From NCBI RefSeq assembly GCF_001417775.1, contig NZ_BBZJ01000040.1, positions 1 through 47,631 on the forward strand: 47,631 nt of DNA, given 5' to 3'. The notes below the pieces were generated by a model, which ran no database searches, was not told the origin of the DNA, and saw only the letters and a program-made list of their open reading frames with translations. Source of the stretch: Streptomyces sp. TP-A0356. Its GTDB lineage: Bacteria > Actinomycetota > Actinomycetes > Streptomycetales > Streptomycetaceae. The first letter of the stretch is position 1. The number at the start of each line of letters is the position of its first letter. Positions 42,494-47,631 of this stretch are shown here, in pieces. A program made the translations under genes and the position numbers.

Positions 42494-43081
42494 ATGGATG
42501 TCTCCTGGGCGGTGCGGGCGGTGCGCGCGGCGGTGTTCGCCGTCGTGTGCGTGCTGCTCGCCGCCGGGGGACACACGCTGGCCACCGGCGCGGTGCCACC
42601 GGTGTGGGCGGACGCGGCCGGGTTCCTGCCCGTGTTCGTCGTGAGCACGGCGCTCGCCGGGCGTGAACGCTCGCTCCCCGGCATCGCCGTCGCGATGCTC
42701 CTCGTGCAGGGCGGGCTCCACCTCGCCTTCGACGCGGCCGGGCCGCCCGACACGCCGATGCGCGGGCCGGACATGCCGGCCAGCATGCACATGGCCTCCC
42801 AGCCACACGCGATGACCCCCCACGCCATGGCCGCGCACCTGGCCGCCGCCCTGCTCGCCTCCTGGTGCCTGCGGCGCGGCGAGGCGGCCCTGTGGTCGTT
42901 GCTGCGCAAGGCCGTGGCCTTCGTCCCGGGCCTCGCCGCCTGGTGGCGCCCGGCGCCGCTGCCCGCGTACGTCGGGCCGCCGCGCCCGTACGCCCCCCGG
43001 CGCCGCCCCCGCCGGCAGGCGCTCCTCCGCCACGCCCTGTCCCGGCGCGGCCCGCCCCGGCTCGCCCCGTACACGAACTGA
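42494..43081 (+). CDS. membrane protein with a Met/His-rich segment
   Basis: A 195-residue protein with four or five hydrophobic segments and a Met/His-rich loop over about residues 95-118 (MRGPDMPASMHM, then HAMTPHAMAAH) like those of copper-handling proteins. The C-terminal 40 residues are Pro/Arg-rich and cytoplasmic. Together with the YcnI-type gene 39 bases downstream this suggests copper binding or transfer at the membrane. The start ATG at 42494 has AGGAT upstream; ATG at 42476 is possible. Confidence 0.7.
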   Translation: MDVSWAVRAVRAAVFAVVCVLLAAGGHTLATGAVPPVWADAAGFLPVFVVSTALAGRERSLPGIAVAMLLVQGGLHLAFDAAGPPDTPMRGPDMPASMHMASQPHAMTPHAMAAHLAAALLASWCLRRGEAALWSLLRKAVAFVPGLAAWWRPAPLPAYVGPPRPYAPRRRPRRQALLRHALSRRGPPRLAPYTN

Positions 43082-43120
43082 CCCCCCCATACCGAGCACG
43101 AGTACGGAGCTTCCCCACCC

Positions 43121-43873
43121 ATGTCCCCCATGCGTACCACCCTGCGCCGCGCCGGCGCCGTCACCGCCCTCGCCGCCGCCGGTGTCCTCACCGCGGCGGG
43201 CGCGGCCTTCGCGCACGTCACCGTCCACCCCCAGAGCTACGCCAAGGGCGCCACGGACGGTGCGCTGACCTTCCGGGTCCCCAACGAGGAGGACACCGCC
43301 GCGACCACCAAGGTGCAGATCTTCCTGCCCACCGACCACCCGGTCCTGGGCGTCCTGGTCTCCCCGCGGGACGGCTGGGACGCCCAGGTGACCACCACCA
43401 AGCTCAAGACGCCGATCAAGACGGACGACGGCACCGTCACCGACGCCGTCTCCGAGATCACCTGGACCGGCGGCCGTATCCGCCACGGCCAGTACGAGGA
43501 CTTCACCGTCGCCTTCGGCCGACTCCCGGACGACACCGACCAGTTGACCTTCAAGGCGCTGCAGACCTATTCCGACGGCAATGTCGTTCGCTGGATCGAG
43601 GAGGCCAAGAAGGGCGCGGCGGAACCGCAGAACCCGGCCCCCGTCGTGCAGTTGACCGCCAAGGGCACCGCGGACGGCAGTGGCTCGACGGCCGCCTCGT
43701 CCGGCACGGCCGCCACACCGAGCGACTCCCCCTCCTCCACGAGGACCGCCGCGGGCAGCGACTCCACCGCCCGGGGCCTTGGTGTCGCCGGTCTGGTCGT
43801 CGGTGTGCTGGGCCTGGCGGCCGCGGGCTTCGCGATCGCCCGCGGCCGTACCCGCAACTCGACCTCGGAGTAA
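43121..43873 (+). CDS. ycnI: YcnI-like copper-binding membrane-anchored protein
   Basis: A 250-residue protein: signal peptide to AFA (residue 31), then a DUF1775 domain starting with His32 (HVTVHPQSY), the position where YcnI binds copper through the free amino-terminal His. FRVPNEEDTA and WTGGRI are typical. A Ser/Thr-rich linker (190-220) and a C-terminal membrane helix (about 222-242) followed by RTRN anchor it in the membrane. It is likely cotranscribed with the Met/His-rich membrane protein. Confidence 0.88.
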   Translation: MSPMRTTLRRAGAVTALAAAGVLTAAGAAFAHVTVHPQSYAKGATDGALTFRVPNEEDTAATTKVQIFLPTDHPVLGVLVSPRDGWDAQVTTTKLKTPIKTDDGTVTDAVSEITWTGGRIRHGQYEDFTVAFGRLPDDTDQLTFKALQTYSDGNVVRWIEEAKKGAAEPQNPAPVVQLTAKGTADGSGSTAASSGTAATPSDSPSSTRTAAGSDSTARGLGVAGLVVGVLGLAAAGFAIARGRTRNSTSE

Positions 43874-44035
43874 CCGGATTCCCGCCCCGTCGGCGTCAAC
43901 AGTCAGCCTCTGCCCATGCGGTGATTACCTTGCGGGTCACGGCGCTGGGAGAGGAGATCGACGACTGAGGCGCCGTCTGCGGGCCGGTGTCGTGCTGGTG
44001 TGAGCGCGGCACGCATACGGGGGCGGCGCTGTGTG

Positions 44036-44081
44036 GCCGCTGCGCTCTTTGAGACCCGACAGACTCAAAGAGCGCAGCGGC
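44036..44081. terminator. perfect 18-bp hairpin
   Basis: GCCGCTGCGCTCTTTGAG (44036-44053) and CTCAAAGAGCGCAGCGGC (44064-44081) pair fully around a 10-base loop; two further pairs extend it past a G.T. It overlaps the stop codon of the minus-strand PH-domain remnant and lies downstream of the YcnI gene, so it may end transcription from both sides. Confidence 0.75.
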
Positions 44082-44337
44082 TACGAGAGCCCATCGTCGT
44101 TGAGCACTTGTGAGGCGCGAACTTGTTGACCTTAACGATCCCGTCGGTGGTCAGTTCGAGACGCACGCGTAAGAGCCCCCACCAGCCGAACAGGCGGAAG
44201 CCGAACGCGATAGCCGTCGCCTCGCCTGCTGAGGCCAGATGGCTGAGGTTCGGCTGCACCGGCAACTCCAGCCACGTCGACGCCGCCGCGACTGCGGGGA
44301 GCCCAGCGAATGCGTAGCCCGCGGCACGGCGGTACAT
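44065..44337 (-). CDS. small membrane protein with PH-domain-like end, probably truncated
   Basis: A 90-residue frame with two hydrophobic segments (YAFAGLPAVAAASTWL, then EATAIAFGFRLFGWWGLL) followed by RVRLELTTDGIVKVNKF, which resembles the start of the bacterial PH (bPH_6-like) domain found in many actinobacterial membrane proteins. The rest of that domain is missing; the frame ends in unrelated residues within the hairpin at 44036-44081. GGGAG lies near the ATG at 44337. A truncated remnant is more likely than a working gene. Confidence 0.45.
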   Translation of the reverse strand: MYRRAAGYAFAGLPAVAAASTWLELPVQPNLSHLASAGEATAIAFGFRLFGWWGLLRVRLELTTDGIVKVNKFAPHKCSTTMGSRSRCAL

Positions 44338-44631
44338 ACCGAGTTGCCACACTCCCAGCACGGTGCCACGCGTATCTCCACAGCGCTCAATGATGCATGC
44401 GCAGGCCCCGACGGGAACCGGGGAGCTCGGCTGACGAGTGCAGCAGCGAAGTACAGCAACCACCGCGATCGCAGCCGACCGGCAGCAACCGCAGGCGTCC
44501 GGCTGACCACCGCAGCAGACCTCAACGACCGCCCCGCCTGTAGTTCGGGACGAAGGGCTCACTGGTTCAGATCCGGCCATCCCGACAGCTGAAACTGCAG
44601 GTCACGGCTTGATTGGTCCATCTGGGCCTCA

Positions 44632-44897
44632 GCTACGGCCCAGGTGGGAGTTCGGGCCTCGCTGGTAAAGACCCTCGCCGTGCAGATTGCGCCCCTCGCG
44701 TCAATGCCATCCACCCGGGCATGGTGGGCGACCATCCGAGGTGGCGCGACGTGCCCGAGAATCCCCAGGTATCACGTACCCCCATCGGGCGACTCGTGAC
44801 GATGGCCGAGGTCGCCGACGCCACCGACTTCCTCCTCCAAAACAGCGGCGTCAACGCCCAGGACCTGTTCGTCGACGGCGGAGTGCGCGTCACCTGA
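44632..44897 (+). pseudogene. SDR oxidoreductase remnant
   Basis: The C-terminal third of a short-chain dehydrogenase. One frame reads GVRASLVKTLAVQIAP (helix after the active-site Tyr-Lys) and, after a one-base loss near 44700, another reads RVNAIHPGMVGD, GRLVTMAEVADATDFLL and DLFVDGGVRVT to a stop at 44897. The NAD-binding N-terminus and catalytic Tyr are absent. Confidence 0.85.
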
Positions 44898-45422
44898 TAC
44901 GAGTGCCGCATGTGGTCGCGCCCGCCAAGGCACAACCGATGCGACCTCGCTCACGCTCGCCCACTGCACCGATGCCAGCGTCGTAGAGCCGCATCTCGGA
45001 GGAACCCCAGGGAGCTGGTAAACCATCGCACCGGATTAGTGTTGGCTCCAATGACACAGGCCGCGTGTTGTATTCAACGACCCAGGCCGCGTGTGGTTAT
45101 ATCGTGACAGTGAAGGTGATGGCGATGGCAATTAACCAGCACACCCACCGTCATCGGCTATCTGGCGACACGTACGCAAGGCCGTATCGGCATTGCGAAC
45201 CCCGCACCGCGAGCAGACCCTTATAGCGGAGATGTAGTAGCCGGCTAATCGGGTGACGGCCCTCAGCTACGGCGCACTCACCCAGTCCTCACCCTCTATT
45301 TCAATCCCTGGCCCCGCCGATGCGCATTAGTGGCAGGAAGGTCAATCACGGTCATTCGAGCACGCCAGACTTCGATACCGGGTGCTGGCGGACATCTACT
45401 CCACAGTGAGGGAATACGTTTC
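44898..45422. other. non-coding interval before the Tat-exported protein
   Basis: About 525 bases, less G/C-rich than the rest. CAGGCCGCGTGT occurs twice (45058 and 45086). No gene or RNA was recognised. It should contain the promoter of the gene at 45423. Confidence 0.4.
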
Positions 45423-46982
45423 ATGACAGACGGCAACGAAAATGTGCGTGCGGGGCGACCACCCGCGAATGTGAATAGGCGACGCCTCCTTCAAGGGGCA
45501 GCGGGCGCCTTCCTAGTATCCGCCGGCATCTATGAGATGATCGACAGCATTGCAAAACCACCGGACCGGCCCGCTGCTGGCACTGAGAGCCAGCCCGTCC
45601 AGGAACAATATATCCTGCAGAACGAGCAGGTGGTCATGGTCGATGGCTCGGGCGTGAAGAGCAGCAATGGCACGATTGCGGTCCGGGTGCCGGCCCTGCA
45701 CGATCATGTCATTACCGCAAGGCTGAATGTGCCGGCGGATGCCAAGGCGTTGCAGGAGGCGCAGCACCACTTCGAGTCCGCCCTCCTGGGTCTGGAACGA
45801 GAATTTCCGCCTACTCCCACGGGAGTGGCCACCACGGTCGCCTGGGGACTTCCCTACTTCCAGCACTACATCCCCACCCTGGGCAAGGCGTCGGGTTTCT
45901 TCAAGACGGGGACACGTTACCCGGCGTATCTGCCGGTCGATTTGGTGACCTCCAAGGCGGAGGGCCATACCGTATATGCGCTGCAGGAGGCCAGGACGTT
46001 CCCCAGCGACGAGCCCCCGCCTGGCTTCGGGCCAGTCCGTTTGGAACAGAATGACGTGGCCGTGCTGCTCCGCAGTGACTCGCTCTCCAATATCAAGGAA
46101 GCCCAAAGCGCCCTCTTCGGGCCTGGAAGCAACCAGGCGGGCAGCCTGTTCAAGGTGACGAGTATCCGCCAGGGCTTCTCCGGGGGCGGTTTCTACGGGC
46201 AACAGGGCCTCCCGAGCAAGATGGCGCTGGCAGCTGATATCCCCGGTGCGCAGTGGATTCCGCGACAGGCGCAGGGCTTCCTCGGCTTCGCCACCACCCT
46301 GGACTCGAATATGGGACCCGGCAACATCGCCAGTCTGGAGACACTGCCTGGCCTCACCGATCAGTGGCCCAACGGTTACTTCAAACAGGGGACCACCATG
46401 GGTCTCTCGCACACGTATCAAGATCTGGTGACCTGGTACGAAAAGAACTTCCCTCAGTACGCGGATCGCGTCCAGGCGATGCTCCAGCCCGGCCTCTCGC
46501 CTGCGCCCGCGCCGGGTACGTACGCCCTCCAACCGCCAGGTCAAAGTGAGGCCGAAGTGGCTCAAGGAGTCCAGCGGTACCACGCCTACGGTCACACTGG
46601 GAGCATGTCGCAGGTGGACAGCACCACATCACCGACGACCAGCAACTACGGGAAGGCCTACCCCACGGGGACGACCATCCCCGTGCGCGGCGATTTCGAC
46701 ACGCTGGACAATCCATTCCACTACACGTCCGATCCGACGGGAGACCACTACAGCAAGAAGCCGGCGGCCGGGTTGCACTTCATTCAGTTCCAGCCGACGA
46801 TTGCAATCTTCAATCGCGTTCGGCTCGCGATGGACGGCCACTATCCAGATATGACACTCCCTATCGCACCGCGCAGCCCCCACGCCGGCATCAACTCGGT
46901 CCTGCACACGACCCACCGGCAGAACTATCTGGTCCCACCACGTCGCCATCGCTCCTTCCCGCTCGCCGAGTTCCTTGTCTGA
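45423..46982 (+). CDS. Tat-exported protein, possibly Dyp-peroxidase-like
   Basis: A 519-residue protein with a twin-arginine signal (NRRRLLQGAAGAF, residues about 18-30). I do not firmly recognise the family. The repeated ferredoxin-like layout and the C-terminal block THRQNYLVPPRRHRSFPLAE resemble secreted Dyp-type peroxidase-like proteins of actinobacteria and haloarchaea, but no clear GxxDG haem motif is visible. Codon use is less G/C-biased than in core genes of this window, a sign of transfer. GAGGGA lies upstream of the ATG; a longer frame from 45330 has no such site. Confidence 0.6.
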   Translation: MTDGNENVRAGRPPANVNRRRLLQGAAGAFLVSAGIYEMIDSIAKPPDRPAAGTESQPVQEQYILQNEQVVMVDGSGVKSSNGTIAVRVPALHDHVITARLNVPADAKALQEAQHHFESALLGLEREFPPTPTGVATTVAWGLPYFQHYIPTLGKASGFFKTGTRYPAYLPVDLVTSKAEGHTVYALQEARTFPSDEPPPGFGPVRLEQNDVAVLLRSDSLSNIKEAQSALFGPGSNQAGSLFKVTSIRQGFSGGGFYGQQGLPSKMALAADIPGAQWIPRQAQGFLGFATTLDSNMGPGNIASLETLPGLTDQWPNGYFKQGTTMGLSHTYQDLVTWYEKNFPQYADRVQAMLQPGLSPAPAPGTYALQPPGQSEAEVAQGVQRYHAYGHTGSMSQVDSTTSPTTSNYGKAYPTGTTIPVRGDFDTLDNPFHYTSDPTGDHYSKKPAAGLHFIQFQPTIAIFNRVRLAMDGHYPDMTLPIAPRSPHAGINSVLHTTHRQNYLVPPRRHRSFPLAEFLV

Positions 46983-47291
46983 CTACTGGACTAGGTTTCG
47001 CCGTCGTTGGGGAGACTCCAAGCAAGCAGACTGCGGGCCGAGGAGTGTGCACGCATCCTGGACCGACAGAGTGAGCCGCGCGGAAGAACACGGTCTCAGT
47101 CTTGGTCTCATTCGTCGGCGGTCGGAACCGTTCACGGGCGTACGAGCCAGCCGTCTGGAACGCGGTGGTGAACGAGCGCGGACGTGGCCGAACGGCGTCC
47201 CGACCTGGAGGAACAGAACTCGAAGGCGAGCGTGGCGCAACGCCAGCGCCCTCGGTCGCAGGTCAGCAGGGCACCCCGGGCCAGAAGACAC
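46983..47291. other. non-coding interval next to the tRNA fragment
   Basis: No gene recognised; short open frames lack ribosome sites. It ends at a partial tRNA sequence. Confidence 0.4.
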
Positions 47292-47339
47292 GAGCTTCCC
47301 AAGCTGAGAGCGCGAGTTCGATTCTCGTCGCCCGCTCCA
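47292..47339 (+). other. 3' part of tRNA-Gly(CCC), integration-site remnant
   Basis: These 48 bases reproduce the Streptomyces tRNA-Gly(CCC) from the anticodon stem to the CCA: anticodon loop TTCCCAA, T-arm GCGAG-TTCGATT-CTCGT, acceptor strand CGCCCGC, T and CCA. The matching 5' half (acceptor, D-arm) is absent upstream, and the anticodon stem is imperfect. Integrative elements use tRNA 3' ends as attB and leave such a copy at one end. Confidence 0.75.
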
Positions 47340-47354
47340 CGACGAAGGCCAATG

Positions 47355-47549
47355 TCAAAGGCCCGGGCCTTTATGCTGCACTTCTTGATCACTTGTCGTG
47401 TGCCAGATTCGTGCCAAACGCTGTTCAGGACCCTTCTCGGCGGCAGCCGCCCGAGCCTTCTGGACAGTGGCGTCAAGACTGGCGGCGACCTCTTCCTGTC
47501 GCTCGTCGTCGGAGTGACACCTGCCCGCGCATCGAGAAGTTCCGCACGA
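47355..47549 (-). other. open frame next to the att-like site
   Basis: A 64-codon minus-strand frame, rich in Glu/Ala/Arg (SDDERQEEVAASLDATVQKA, then RLARIWHT), ends 16 bases from the tRNA fragment. The position would suit the end of an integrase gene, but no catalytic Tyr or Arg motif is visible and the frame is closed by a stop upstream. Treat as uncertain. Confidence 0.2.
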
Positions 47550-47631
47550 TCATCGGCACCCCTGCCGGAACGAACGATCTCCTGACCGCGTACAAGGTCG
47601 ATCGGCCCGCCGTCGCCAGGTGCTAACGCCT

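Noticed and set aside
47132..47476. Minus-strand frame with a GDENRTRALSLGS segment
   Set aside because: That segment is simply the reverse complement of the tRNA-Gly fragment read as protein; it is a known annotation artefact.

Overview
The window is high-GC actinobacterial DNA, almost certainly from a Streptomyces chromosome. Third codon positions are strongly G/C biased, GTG starts are common, and genes are often joined by ATGA or GTGA overlaps. The gene families also fit: ZnuABC with Zur-like boxes, FtsX-type ABC transporters with OmpR-type two-component systems, M56/BlaI pairs, COG4705 membrane proteins, YcnI, and DUF397-era XRE regulators. No rRNA, intact tRNA or CRISPR array was seen.

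Layout. 0-6 kb holds small stress-type proteins (CsbD and a hydrophobic peptide), a cardiolipin-synthase-like phospholipase D, and a zinc uptake operon (znuA-znuC-znuB, minus strand) preceded by two Zur-like palindromes. 6-15 kb is an accessory region in partial decay: an ABC transporter relic, a truncated XRE regulator, a complete extra leucyl-tRNA synthetase, a HAD hydrolase, a frameshifted glycosyltransferase, a 5'-truncated fusion of a 3-hydroxyisobutyrate-dehydrogenase C-domain to an F420/DDN-type domain, and an internally deleted TnpB gene. 15.4-18.4 kb is a compact coupled unit reading 54-codon peptide, then kinase-like protein, then ABC exporter. 19-24.5 kb has a small secreted protein, minisatellite repeats, an M56 peptidase/BlaI repressor pair, and a divergent operon of a GT-C glycosyltransferase and an LPG-synthase/flippase-like protein. 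Three copies of one palindrome lie in the shared intergenic region.

24.5-32.2 kb is a peptide-sensing-type module: response regulator, FtsX permease, two ABC ATPases and a lipoprotein on the minus strand, with a sensor kinase diverging on the plus strand. 32.2-37.7 kb has two tandem COG4705 membrane proteins built of four repeats, a second two-component system, and a PAP2 phosphatase/DedA operon behind tandem palindromic operators. 37.8-42.4 kb is a molybdenum locus: di-Mop molbindin, modC, modB, modA, a stand-alone molybdopterin-binding oxidoreductase domain, and a MerR-Mop regulator. 42.5-43.9 kb has a Met/His-rich membrane protein and a YcnI-type copper protein. 43.9 kb to the end is again accessory DNA: a PH-domain remnant ending in a perfect 18-bp hairpin, an SDR pseudogene, a Tat-exported protein, and a 48-bp copy of the 3' part of tRNA-Gly(CCC), which marks an integration site.

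The themes that join up are metal homeostasis (Zn, Mo, Cu) and cell-envelope or lipid-carrier stress (BlaI/M56, GT-C plus flippase, DedA plus PAP2, BceAB-like ABC and COG4705). The most interesting candidates for undescribed biology are the peptide-kinase-ABC cassette, the BlaI regulon with its three operators, the dedicated LeuRS locus, and the tandem operators in front of DedA-PAP2. All functional roles are inferred from sequence; none was checked against a database here.
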